44,819 nt of DNA from Aeromonas molluscorum 848 (GTDB lineage: Bacteria; Pseudomonadota; Gammaproteobacteria; Enterobacterales; Aeromonadaceae): positions 1 to 44,819 of the forward strand of contig NZ_AQGQ01000010.1 of assembly GCF_000388115.1 (NCBI RefSeq). Reading direction: 5' to 3'. Positions within the stretch are counted from its first letter, which is position 1. Every line of letters starts with the position of its first letter. Below the pieces are notes generated by a model that had not been told where the DNA came from, made no database searches, and saw nothing but the letters and a program-made list of their open reading frames with translations. The position numbers and the translations under genes are program-made. Shown piece by piece: positions 36,753-44,463 of the stretch.

Positions 36753-37381
36753 TCATGGCAGATTCAGGGCGCGCAGCTCCGCCATGCTCTTGGGATCATC
36801 CATGGCCGGCAATGACCAATACGGGTTCGCCCAAATCGCCTCATGGAAGCCATGCAGGATCAGCAAGGGGGGAATGCCCCAGTGTCGAGTGGGGTCGTTA
36901 TACCAGACAGCTATCGGCCGTCTGCCGCGGGGACAAGCAACGACCGACCCAGTGACCAGATCAACCACAGGGCTAGACCCAGGGTCACCAACAACCAATG
37001 AACATGGGGCAGGACAAAGGCATAAAGGATTTCCAGCGGCTGCCAGGTCGACGCTGTGGCGGTCACGAAGGCGGTCTCATCGGTCTGCCACAATCAGAGC
37101 ACGGCAAAGAGCGGTGGCAATAGCAGGCAAGGTGTCAGCAGAAACAGCGGCCAAAAGACCCCGCCCAGCAAGGCACCGAACGCCAGCATGGGCATGACCA
37201 GTTCGGCAAAGGTACGCCTCTGAAAGATGCCACCCCATGCCAGAGTGGGATCCTCGGTCAGCACCGGCCACCAGAAGGCGTATTGAAACAGGGTAAAGGA
37301 GAGGGTAAACAACAGGCTGGCAAGCAATGCCAACATGGCCTGGCGCCCCCAGCGTCCTCCCCTCACCTTCCATCGAAACAT
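36753..37381 (-). pseudogene. Broken membrane-protein gene
   Basis: From the ATG at 37381 (GGAGG upstream) the frame encodes three hydrophobic segments and ends at a TGA at 37094-37096. The same frame then continues for 60 codons (WQTDETAF to LLVPAADGR), including a further membrane segment, to a TAG at 36911. Coding-like sequence then continues in the next frame (RPIAVWYNDPTRHWGIPPLL to ELRALNLP, stop at 36753). This looks like one membrane-protein gene of about 200 codons with a nonsense mutation and a frameshift near 36910-36960. The family is not recognised. Confidence 0.65.
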
Positions 37382-37521
37382 CTCAGCCTCCCCACAGCGT
37401 GTGTGGTGCAGCATGCCAGACAGGAGCTTCCTATGGAACTAGGCATCACATCCATGAGCCTGTCGGAAATCCTCCTCCCAAGATGTTAAGCACCATCAAC
37501 AGTCAGCGGATGGAACGAGTA

Positions 37522-37570
37522 ACTTGCATAATGGAAGTAAGGGCCTTATTGTAACTTTCATAATGAAAGT
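37522..37570 (+). promoter_or_regulatory. Paired HxlR-type operators upstream of hxlR-fabF
   Basis: A perfect 17-bp palindrome ACTTTCATAATGAAAGT (37554-37570) and a near copy ACTTGCATAATGGAAGT (37522-37538, one mismatched pair) lie 32 bp apart centre to centre, about three helical turns. They are immediately upstream of the HxlR gene, as expected for autoregulation. The downstream site ends 16 nt before the start codon. Confidence 0.75.
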
Positions 37571-37586
37571 CACATGATGATCAAGC

Positions 37587-38114
37587 ATGCGCAAGAAGAG
37601 TCTGAGTGAACAGCAGTGTCCCATCGCCCGTACCCTGGATCACGTCGGGGAGTGGTGGAGTCTATTGATTATCCGCGATGCCATGCATGGCCTGTCGCGC
37701 TTCGATGAATTTCAAAAAAGTCTTGGCATCTCCCCCAATATACTGACCCGACGCCTGACCACCCTGGTCGAGGGGGGGCTGATGGAGAAGCAGCTCTACT
37801 CCGAGCGCCCTCCTCGCTATCAATATGTGCTCACCCCCCGCGGCCAGGAGCTCAGCCCGGTGCTGATCGCGCTGCTCAGCTGGGGCAATAACCACCTGGC
37901 TCCCGAGGGAGCAAGCATCCAGTTGATGGATGCCCAGACTGGCGAACTGGTCGAACCCCTGCTGATAGACGGCCGCACGGGTCAAAAAATTTCCCCCTCG
38001 CGCCATGTACTGGTGCCAGGCCCGACCGCCAGCGACGGCATGAAGCAGCGTCTGCGCCATGCCAATGGCGCGATGAGCGGCGACAACCCTTCGAAACAGG
38101 AATCAGAATCATGA
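37587..38114 (+). CDS. HxlR-family transcriptional regulator
   Basis: This 175-residue protein has the HxlR winged helix: CPIARTLDHVGEWWSLLIIRDAMHGLSRFDEFQKSLGISPNILTRRLTTLVEGGLMEKQLYSERPPRYQYVLTPRG. It retains the conserved N-terminal Cys (C11) that can sense oxidants or electrophiles. A C-terminal extension of about 60 residues with a TGELVEPLLIDGRTGQ segment is common in a subgroup. Its stop overlaps the fabF start (ATGA), and paired operators precede it. Confidence 0.92.
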   Translation: MRKKSLSEQQCPIARTLDHVGEWWSLLIIRDAMHGLSRFDEFQKSLGISPNILTRRLTTLVEGGLMEKQLYSERPPRYQYVLTPRGQELSPVLIALLSWGNNHLAPEGASIQLMDAQTGELVEPLLIDGRTGQKISPSRHVLVPGPTASDGMKQRLRHANGAMSGDNPSKQESES

Positions 38115-39388
38115 GCTCAACTCGCATCGTTGTGACAGGAATGGGGGCGGTGACTCCGCTTGGATATGGGGTGGAGACGGTGTGGCAGCGACTGCTGGCG
38201 GGCCAGTCCGGCTTGCGCCGCCTGCCGGAGCCATTCACGGAGGGGCTGGCCGCCAAAGTGGGCGCCATGGTGCCCTCCCTGGCAGAAGATCCCGTGGCGG
38301 GGTTTGACCCCGATGCGGTGGTGTCGACCAAGGAGCAGAAGAAGATGGATCGCTTCATCCTGTTTGCCATTGCCGCGGCGAAGGAGGCTCTGCTGCAAGC
38401 CAACTGGGCCCCCGCGACAGCTGCGGAACAGGAGCGAACCGCCACCATTATCGCCTCGGGCATCGGTGGCTTCCCGGCCATCGTTGATGCCGTGCGTACT
38501 ACGGACGAGCGAGGACCGCGTCGGTTGTCCCCCTTCACCATCCCCTCGTTTCTGGTCAACATGGCGGCGGGTCATGTCTCTATCAACTTCGGTTTCAAAG
38601 GTCCGCTCGGAGCGCCGGTAACGGCCTGCGCCGCAGGGGTCCAGGCCATTGGCGATGCCGCCCGCCTCATTCGCTGCGGTGAAGCCGACATCGCCATCTG
38701 TGGCGGGGCCGAGGCCACCATAGATCGCGTCAGTCTGGGCGGGTTTGCCGCAGCCCGAGCCCTATCGTCAGCCTATGCCGATGATCCCGCATCGGCCTCT
38801 CGCCCGTTCGATGTTGATCGCGATGGTTTTGTCATGGGCGAAGGGGCCGGGATCCTGGTCATTGAATCCCTGGAACACGCCCTGGCCCGGGGCGCCACCC
38901 CCATAGTGGAACTGGTGGGATATGGCACCAGTGCCGACGCCTATCACCTGACCGCAGGCCCCGAGGATGGCGACGGGGCGCGCCGCGCCATGGCGGCGGC
39001 TCTGCATCAGGCTGGCATCCAGGCGGCGGATGTCCAGCACCTCAATGCCCACGCCACCTCAACCCCTGTGGGTGACAAGGGGGAACTGGCCGCCATCAAA
39101 CGCGTCTTTGGCGATGACAACCAGATTGCGGTGACCTCCACCAAGTCGGCCACCGGTCATCTGCTGGGGGCCGCAGGGGGCATAGAGGCCATCTTCACCG
39201 CACTGGCCATTCGCGACCAGATAGTGCCAGCAACCCGCAACTTGCAACAACCCGACCCGCTCGCCAACGGCGTGGACATAGTACGGGGGGCTGCCCGCAG
39301 CATGCAGATCCAGCACGCCATCTCCAATGGCTTTGGCTTTGGCGGGGTAAATGCCAGCGTGCTATTCAAGCGCTGGCAGGGGGCCTGA
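38111..39388 (+). CDS. fabF: 3-oxoacyl-ACP synthase II (stand-alone FabF paralogue)
   Basis: This 425-residue beta-ketoacyl-ACP synthase elongates acyl-ACP with malonyl-ACP. The catalytic triad is present: Cys in VTACAAGVQAIGDA, His in NAHATSTPVGD and His in KSATGHLLGAAGG; GFGFGGVNA is near the end. It is coupled to the HxlR gene by ATGA, and no other fab genes are nearby. It is therefore likely an inducible accessory synthase rather than the main one in the fab cluster. A 14-bp hairpin follows about 100 nt downstream. Confidence 0.93.
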   Translation: MSSTRIVVTGMGAVTPLGYGVETVWQRLLAGQSGLRRLPEPFTEGLAAKVGAMVPSLAEDPVAGFDPDAVVSTKEQKKMDRFILFAIAAAKEALLQANWAPATAAEQERTATIIASGIGGFPAIVDAVRTTDERGPRRLSPFTIPSFLVNMAAGHVSINFGFKGPLGAPVTACAAGVQAIGDAARLIRCGEADIAICGGAEATIDRVSLGGFAAARALSSAYADDPASASRPFDVDRDGFVMGEGAGILVIESLEHALARGATPIVELVGYGTSADAYHLTAGPEDGDGARRAMAAALHQAGIQAADVQHLNAHATSTPVGDKGELAAIKRVFGDDNQIAVTSTKSATGHLLGAAGGIEAIFTALAIRDQIVPATRNLQQPDPLANGVDIVRGAARSMQIQHAISNGFGFGGVNASVLFKRWQGA

Positions 39389-39490
39389 TCTCAGCAACGA
39401 ATTAGCCGCCTAACCCCGCCAGCGCGCATTTGCCATGTGCTGCCGGATGGCGTCTCCGAGCCAGCGAAAAGCTGCCTCGATAAAGATGTC

Positions 39491-39522
39491 GGCGTAATGG
39501 GCACAGCCGTGCCCATTACGCC
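39491..39522. other. Perfect 14-bp stem hairpin after fabF
   Basis: GGCGTAATGGGCAC-AGCC-GTGCCCATTACGCC is a perfect inverted repeat with a 4-nt loop and no T tract on either side. It lies in the 310-nt gap between fabF and the coiled-coil gene, which otherwise shows nothing recognisable. It may be a terminator or an mRNA-stabilising structure. Confidence 0.6.
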
Positions 39523-39700
39523 CCAAGAGATCGGGCCACGCCGTTCGTCGCCCTTCCTGTATGGATAACCGCCTCATTGAGGCAGACATGACGAGAGGGC
39601 TCGCTATTTTCTTCCTGATTTACGCTTGCGCGGGAACTATGGGTTGATGCCTTGTGTTCGCCGCTGGATCAGAGTGACCCTGCGGCGCAAAGCGACCGGC

Positions 39701-39988
39701 TCACTTGAATTTCGACTGTGCGTCCGCCAGGCCGATCTTCAGGTCATTCCATATTTTGTCGGCGGTCAGTTTGACTTGCTCCCAGGACTCGCCGCTCTCC
39801 TTGCCGAGCACTTCCATCTGATCGGAAGCGGCATGTTGCTTGGCACGCAAGGCCTGGATTTCGTGAGTCCGCTTGATTTTCATGTCGGCTGAAAGATTAT
39901 CCATCTTGGCTTCCAGCAGGCTGATCTGGCTGCCCCACTCCTTGAGCTGGGCGCTCATTTTTTCTCTATAGGCTTCGTACGCTTCCAT
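39701..39988 (-). CDS. Coiled-coil stress protein (sll1863-like)
   Basis: This 95-residue, almost fully helical protein (MEAYEAYREKMSAQLKEWGSQISLLEAKMDNLSADMK) has heptad-like Leu/Met spacing and no signal peptide. It resembles the sll1863 family of small coiled-coil stress proteins, which often accompany BON-domain lipoproteins. It lies 25 nt after the BON lipoprotein gene and is the last of the three-gene operon. The function is unknown. Confidence 0.75.
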   Translation of the reverse strand: MEAYEAYREKMSAQLKEWGSQISLLEAKMDNLSADMKIKRTHEIQALRAKQHAASDQMEVLGKESGESWEQVKLTADKIWNDLKIGLADAQSKFK

Positions 39989-40013
39989 GATATTCCCCTT
40001 GGGTGAATGACTC

Positions 40014-40433
40014 TTACTGGGTCGCGGTGAGTGTCAGCTGATTGACGACATTCTCGACACCATCGATCGCCAGCGCGATGGCACCGGCCTTGTCGCTGTT
40101 GGCTTGCGAATCGGCCTTACCCGTCAGGGTGACGACGCCTCCGACGGTATCGACGCTGATCTGCAGTGACTTCAACCCGGGCTCGCCGAGGAGTCCGGCT
40201 TTTACCTTGGTGGTGACTTCGGTGTCAGCCCAGACTTGGGCACTCTCGGCACCTTGTTCGCTCACCTTGCTTTCATACTTGTCGATGGTTTCATCCACCT
40301 TTTTGCCAGTCTCGCTGGCCGCTTCATCAATGTTTTTGCCGGCCTGTTCGGCCGACCCGGGCTTGTCGCATCCGCTCAGCCCGAACGTGCAGAGCAGCGA
40401 GATGGCAATGAGGACGATGTTGCGATGTCGCAT
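40014..40433 (-). CDS. BON-domain lipoprotein
   Basis: This 139-residue preprotein has a lipobox LSGC with the modified Cys at residue 22. Asp at +2 is the classic signal for retention at the inner membrane. A polar helical linker (KKVDETIDKYESKVSEQ) precedes a C-terminal BON domain (about residues 68-137, VTTKVKAGLL ... GGVVTLTGKADSQANSDKAGAIALAIDGVENVVNQL). BON domains bind phospholipid and help withstand osmotic stress. It is cotranscribed with the DUF3309 and coiled-coil genes. Confidence 0.9.
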   Translation of the reverse strand: MRHRNIVLIAISLLCTFGLSGCDKPGSAEQAGKNIDEAASETGKKVDETIDKYESKVSEQGAESAQVWADTEVTTKVKAGLLGEPGLKSLQISVDTVGGVVTLTGKADSQANSDKAGAIALAIDGVENVVNQLTLTATQ

Positions 40434-40460
40434 CTGTTTATTTCTCCGCAGTGAAGTTGC

Positions 40461-40619
40461 CTAGATCTTGCCGAGCAAGATCAGGATGAGCAGTATGATC
40501 AATACCAGTCCAATGGCGCCGCTTGGCGCGTAACCCCAGCCCTGGCTGTGCGGCCAGCGTGGAATGACGCCGACCAATAGCAGGATCAGCACGATCAGTA
40601 GAACGGTTCCCATGGTCAT
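40461..40619 (-). CDS. DUF3309 small membrane protein (52 aa)
   Basis: A 52-codon frame from the ATG at 40619, preceded by AGGAG at ideal spacing, encodes MTMGTVLLIVLILLLVGVIP, then RWPHSQGWGYAPSGAIGLV and a second hydrophobic segment ending LLGKI. The central WPHSxxWGYxPSG pattern is that of DUF3309, a small two-segment membrane family of unknown function. It is the first gene of the operon with the BON lipoprotein, 27 nt away. Confidence 0.85.
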   Translation of the reverse strand: MTMGTVLLIVLILLLVGVIPRWPHSQGWGYAPSGAIGLVLIILLILILLGKI

Positions 40620-40714
40620 CTCTTTCTCCTAAACGTTCTATGCGGGCTGCATAAACGACACGCCTGATAATGCGACCTATCCACAAGCACCGTCTGTACG
40701 CAAACACACAGACA

Positions 40715-40766
40715 GAGCATCTTGGGGAGCATCTTGGGACGAGCATCTTGGGACACCCACCTTTTT
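40715..40766. repeat. Tandem 12-mers and an inverted REP copy left of the RAYT gene
   Basis: GAGCATCTTGGG occurs three times (40715-40726, 40727-40738, 40741-40752). The last copy runs into TGGGACACCCACCTTTTT (40749-40766), the reverse complement of the AAAAAGGTGGGTGTCCCA element found on the right side of the transposase gene. The transposase is thus flanked by the element in opposite orientations. Confidence 0.85.
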
Positions 40767-40818
40767 GACAGCGTCGCACCTCTGTTCTTGACTCAAGGAG
40801 AGATAGCAGGAGGTTGCC

Positions 40819-41769
40819 ATGACCATTGCCCGTTCCCGTCAAATCAGTCTGCAAGATACGCCTTACTACCATGTGGTCAGTCGCTGCGTGCGGCGAGCCT
40901 TCTTGTGCGGTGAAGATACCCATTCCGGCCAGAGCTATGAGCACAGGCGCCAATGGGTGGTCGACAAGCTGAGTCAATTGTCACGGCTGTTTGCTATCGG
41001 TGTTTGCGCATATGCGGTGATGAACAACCACTACCACCTGGTGCTCAAGGTTGAACCGGATGCAGCTAACCGATGGAGTGAACGGGAGGTAGCCGAGCGC
41101 TGGGCGGCACTGTTTCAGTGGCCGCTGCTGGTGAGGCGTTGGTATCAGGGAGAATTACTGATTGAACCGGAACGGGTGGTGGTAGAACAGCTGATAGGAA
41201 AATGGCGCGAGCGCCTGCATTCCATCAGTTGGTTTGTTCGGCTGCTCAATGAAAACCTGGCCCGACAGGCCAATCAGGAAGATGGCTGCAAGGGCCATTT
41301 CTGGGAGGGGCGCTTTAAAAGTCAGGCCCTGCTTACCGAATCAGCACTGCTGGCCTGCATGGCCTACGTTGACCTCAATCCGATACGGGCAGCGATTGCC
41401 GACCGGCCCGAAGAGAGCGACTACACCAGCATCAAGCAGCGTCTTGATGCCGAACAATCCGCCCCGTCTTCACCACCACTGTTGCTGCCGTTTTCCAGTA
41501 AAGGCGAGCCTGATTACCTGCCCTATGCCTTCATCGACTATCTGGCACTGGTCGACGGGACAGGGCGAGCCATTAGAGCAGACAAACGGGGTCATATTCC
41601 GGCTAACCTTGCGCCCATCCTGCAACGGCTGGGTCTTGATGCAACGCAATGGTTGCGACAAGTGACGCTGTTTAAACGGCAAGGCATCAGAGCCGTGGGC
41701 GACAGAGCGCATTGCCAACAGTTCGCGCAACACTGCGGCCAGCGGCGATGTCACCAGCCGCAACTTTGA
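40819..41769 (+). CDS. rayt: REP-associated tyrosine transposase (RAYT, Y1/HUH family)
   Basis: This 316-residue protein of the TnpA-REP type starts at an ATG preceded by AGGAGG. The N-terminal TPYYHVVSRCVRRAFLCG, the HUH motif in MNNHYHLVLKV (near residue 70), FWEGRFKSQALLTE and YVDLNPIRAAIADRPEESDYTS are RAYT hallmarks. The long form carries an extra C-terminal region. RAYTs are single-copy domesticated relatives of IS200/IS605 transposases that nick and spread REP hairpins. Short repeats of one family lie on both sides here. Confidence 0.92.
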   Translation: MTIARSRQISLQDTPYYHVVSRCVRRAFLCGEDTHSGQSYEHRRQWVVDKLSQLSRLFAIGVCAYAVMNNHYHLVLKVEPDAANRWSEREVAERWAALFQWPLLVRRWYQGELLIEPERVVVEQLIGKWRERLHSISWFVRLLNENLARQANQEDGCKGHFWEGRFKSQALLTESALLACMAYVDLNPIRAAIADRPEESDYTSIKQRLDAEQSAPSSPPLLLPFSSKGEPDYLPYAFIDYLALVDGTGRAIRADKRGHIPANLAPILQRLGLDATQWLRQVTLFKRQGIRAVGDRAHCQQFAQHCGQRRCHQPQL

Positions 41770-41905
41770 ATCGATAGCCTCGATTTCATGTCCCCCCCCG
41801 GCATGTCATCCGATGCCGGGCATGGTTCTGCCTGAACAAGGAGGCTTTCGTGCCAGAACAGTCACCTTGTTGCGTCTAGCCCTGCCCCATTATCCACCAC
41901 CGCAT

Positions 41906-41960
41906 CGACAACCAGCTTGGCAACGACTTACATAAAAAGGTGGGTGTCCCAGACACCTCC
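41906..41960 (+). repeat. REP-like element right of the RAYT gene
   Basis: CGACAACCAGCTTGGCAACG followed by ACTTACATAAAAAGGTGGG and TGTCCCAGACACCTCC is about 90% identical by eye to a second copy at 42920-42976. A separate hairpin CCGGCAT...ATGCCGG lies at 41798-41819 just after the RAYT gene. The remaining DNA up to the next gene at 42210 becomes AT-rich and holds no recognisable gene. Confidence 0.8.
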
Positions 41961-42209
41961 ACCAGACTCACAAGATAACTGACAGTCATGTTCGTTAGCG
42001 CACAGACAACAATATTGCATAGCCGTAGATTAGAACGTAACAAGCCAATCCATAATGCACTGGCAGCTTAATGTGATAAGTGTGTTGATGTCATTATTTT
42101 CAGTAATTTCATGCGAGTCGACAGCATTCACGGAAACGATATTTTTCATTGAACGGGAATTTCATATTTTAATTTTGAGCATTTAACATTACTTGGAGTA
42201 AAACCTAAA

Positions 42210-42521
42210 ATGAAAACTAGAAATATATTTTCAATTCCACTGGCTATCGCCGTTCTGATCACTGCGGTAGGTTGTGCATCCACTACAACCAAGGAAGGGA
42301 CTGGAGAATATGTCGATGACTCTGTCATTACCACCAAGGTTATTGCAGCAATATTCAATGATCCAAACCTGAAATCGACTGAAATCAATGTGGAAACCTT
42401 CAAAGGCGTCGTACAGCTGAGCGGTTTTGTTAAGGATAGCGCCAATATCAACAAGGCTGTGGTTGCCGCCAAAGGCGTCAACGGTGTCACCTCCGTCAAA
42501 AACGATCTGCGTTTAAAATAG
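42210..42521 (+). CDS. Small BON-domain outer-membrane lipoprotein
   Basis: This 103-residue preprotein has a lipobox AVGC with the modified Cys at 22 and Ala at +2, which allows sorting to the outer membrane, in contrast to the BON protein at 40014. The mature part is one BON domain (about residues 34-102: YVDDSVITTKVIAAIFNDPNLKSTEINVETFKGVVQLSGFV ... VNGVTSVKNDLRLK), like the OsmY/Kbp group. GGAG lies about 11 nt before the ATG. The base composition is more AT-rich than in the core genes to the left. Confidence 0.9.
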   Translation: MKTRNIFSIPLAIAVLITAVGCASTTTKEGTGEYVDDSVITTKVIAAIFNDPNLKSTEINVETFKGVVQLSGFVKDSANINKAVVAAKGVNGVTSVKNDLRLK

Positions 42522-42880
42522 AGCTATACGAGTCAACATCCGCATTGGGGCATGCTATGGATTGGTCCTTAGTGTGGAGTGGGTTATTTGACACCTCTTA
42601 GATGAAATTTGTCCTGATCAATTTAACTTTGAGATAGAAAATTGAAATTATGCTCCTGAACCGGGAGCATTTCTATGTCTGTTGGCACTGCATATTTTCA
42701 ACATTTTTCCTGCCATCCTGTCTTAACCATATGCTATATGAGCAAGCTGTAGCGCGGCGTCCAGGGCTGTTGGTTGATATTGAAAAACCCGAACCCATGC
42801 TCAACTACAACATTTTACTCAACCATATCGACGCCATATTTGACCAAGATATAGATGCCATGCCCGCATTGTCTCACCCA

Positions 42881-43085
42881 GGCTACGGCTTGCTCAAAAA
42901 GATGGGTGTCCCGGATTTTCTCGACAACCAGCCTGGCAACGGCTTACCCAAAAAGGTGGGTGTCCCAGACTCCTCCCAGGCTCCTCCGTCATCTTGCTAC
43001 GCCCGACCCGGCCCCAGAGCCACCATCCGTCACCCCACCAACGACCTGACTACGGCTTACCCAGAAAGGTGGATGTCCCAGGCTT
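42881..43085 (+). repeat. Array of three RAYT-associated REP-like elements
   Basis: Three further copies of the GGCTTACCCAAAAAGGTGGG/TGTCCCAG element lie at about 42885-42914, 42940-42970 and 43053-43082, all in the same direction. The first two are 55 bp apart, and the third is more diverged. TGGGTGTCCCA can form a small hairpin. The 800-nt stretch 42522-43339 contains only these and the GTAG hairpins; an open frame at 42650-43099 reads through the repeats and is judged fortuitous. Confidence 0.82.
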
Positions 43086-43100
43086 TTTCTCAAGGGTGAA

Positions 43101-43147
43101 CGTCCGATTACGCGATCGTCCGATTACGCTTCGCTAATCGAACCTAC
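43101..43147 (-). repeat. GTAG-type REP hairpin with direct repeats
   Basis: On the minus strand 43147-43117 reads GTAGGTTCGATTAGCGAAGC then GTAATCGGACG: a GTAG tetranucleotide followed by an imperfect palindrome, the classic REP layout. CGTCCGATTACGC occurs twice in direct order (43101-43113 and 43117-43129). A related CGATTACGCTTCG at 43309-43321 lies inside a larger hairpin (GCAGGT...ACCTGC) just past the nuclease-like gene. These mark the left edge of the AT-rich segment. Confidence 0.7.
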
Positions 43148-43339
43148 GGCCCTAAAACAATATGCATTGTGCAAATTTATATTTTTTAAGTAAGCATCAT
43201 CGCTTTGTCTTATGTCGATACACAGCAGGTCATCCTCAGACTGCTGAAGATATATCGCCACTTTAAGATTACAGGAAAGGATTTTTATTGAGGACGAGTA
43301 TGCAGGTTCGATTACGCTTCGAAAAGCGTACCTGCGATG

Positions 43340-44005
43340 CTACTTTTTCTTAGCTTTGGCGCTTTTATCTTGTGGGTCATGATGAAGAGATATCCAGCGA
43401 TGTCTCACTAGATAAGAAAGACCAGAAGAGCAGTGTTCATGCGTAGTCAAAAATGCACTAGAAGATTTAGGACATGTGCACACTTTCATATTTATGTACT
43501 CTTTAGTACCATTATCTTCCCAGTGTTTTTTGAGGCGGGCTATCTTTTCATTCAAATTAGAGGTGTTATTATATATTATCAGACCACCCCGACAGCATTT
43601 ATCAGAACCACTACTATATCTTGTAGATAGTTGTCTCATACCTTCTTGAATATTGTCATCGCTTCTGTGCCACTTTGCCTCACCGATCCACTGACAACTC
43701 CCATGTTTTACCAAAATGTCTGTAGACCCCGCATAAAAAGTGCCATGAGTGGCATCTATGCACTTTTGCTTAAGCATACTGACGATATGGGAAGATATTT
43801 GGTCCTCCTCACTTCCTGTGTAATATGGTCTATTAGACTCAATATCCAATACTATATTTTCAATTTCACATTCTATCCTGTCCGCAAAATCAGAGTAGCT
43901 TTGCTCAATGCCCATAGTCTTGTATCGCCACTCAAATATCATACTTTTATATTGTGGATGCTGTGCCATTCTCTCTATATCTTGTAGAGACATGTTGCAA
44001 TTCAT
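43340..44005 (-). CDS. Putative PD-(D/E)XK nuclease-like protein, AT-rich segment
   Basis: This 221-residue protein has no recognised family name. The central region fits a PD-(D/E)XK nuclease core: an acidic helix around E66-E67, then STDILVKH with D96, QWIGEAKWH with E109 and K111, and a following helix with EGMRQLSTRY. A Cys/His-containing C-terminal part (CTCP ... HEHC) and a Lys-rich tail follow. GGAG lies 9 nt before the ATG. The start overlaps the upstream gene by 4 nt (ATGA). Composition is far more AT-rich than in the core genes, suggesting horizontal transfer. The nuclease assignment is an inference from motif order. Confidence 0.7.
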   Translation of the reverse strand: MNCNMSLQDIERMAQHPQYKSMIFEWRYKTMGIEQSYSDFADRIECEIENIVLDIESNRPYYTGSEEDQISSHIVSMLKQKCIDATHGTFYAGSTDILVKHGSCQWIGEAKWHRSDDNIQEGMRQLSTRYSSGSDKCCRGGLIIYNNTSNLNEKIARLKKHWEDNGTKEYINMKVCTCPKSSSAFLTTHEHCSSGLSYLVRHRWISLHHDPQDKSAKAKKK

Positions 44006-44451
44006 ATGAGCGTCTCCACACTACCACTTTCATGAGGGCCACTCTCTTTCATTTCATATAGCATACGACTACATTCAAAATAAATGAAAATATGACTTTT
44101 GTAGTCTTTAACCTCCCTTCCAGTAACAGGATGAACTAAATAACCAGACGTCTCTGCCAACTTTATATCGTCGACATCAATGTCAATTTGGTCATCATCA
44201 AAAATCAGTTCATGCTTTATATCTAAAAGTCCAGAAAAGAGAGCTATTGACATTGCGATAGACATAAGGTCGTAGTCGTTTAACTCTGAGCTAGTAATCC
44301 TTCTTATTGAAGAGAAACTTATATGTTGTAAATTATATAATGGCTGCTCAACCAGATGAGCGAGTATTTGGGAAGCAGCAGACATATGCACAGGCTTATC
44401 ATGCCAAATTTTAGCATGCTCCATGATAGAATTTTTATCTGCTAGCTTCAT
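44002..44451 (-). CDS. Hypothetical protein, middle gene of the AT-rich operon
   Basis: This 149-residue protein is of unknown family. It looks mainly helical in the first 70 residues (ASQILAHLVEQPLYNLQHI), then has a very acidic stretch (FDDDQIDIDVDDIKLAE) and a C-terminal part with GYLVHPVTGREVKDYKSHIFIYFECS. No signal peptide or membrane segment is seen. AAGGG precedes the ATG. It overlaps the nuclease-like gene by 4 nt and lies 12 nt after the partial gene, so the three are very probably one transcript and one functional unit. Confidence 0.75.
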   Translation of the reverse strand: MKLADKNSIMEHAKIWHDKPVHMSAASQILAHLVEQPLYNLQHISFSSIRRITSSELNDYDLMSIAMSIALFSGLLDIKHELIFDDDQIDIDVDDIKLAETSGYLVHPVTGREVKDYKSHIFIYFECSRMLYEMKESGPHESGSVETLI

Positions 44452-44463
44452 GTCAATAGCCCT

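Noticed and set aside
37094-37096. Selenocysteine recoding of the TGA in the broken membrane-protein gene.
   Set aside because: The gene also carries a frameshift further on, which fits decay better than recoding, and the following stretch shows no conserved redox motif.
42650-43099. A 149-codon open frame on the plus strand between the second BON gene and the AT-rich operon.
   Set aside because: It lacks a ribosome-binding site, resembles no known protein, and its second half is the REP-like elements read in frame (KKMGVPD, KKVGVPD). The openness is best explained by the repeats.
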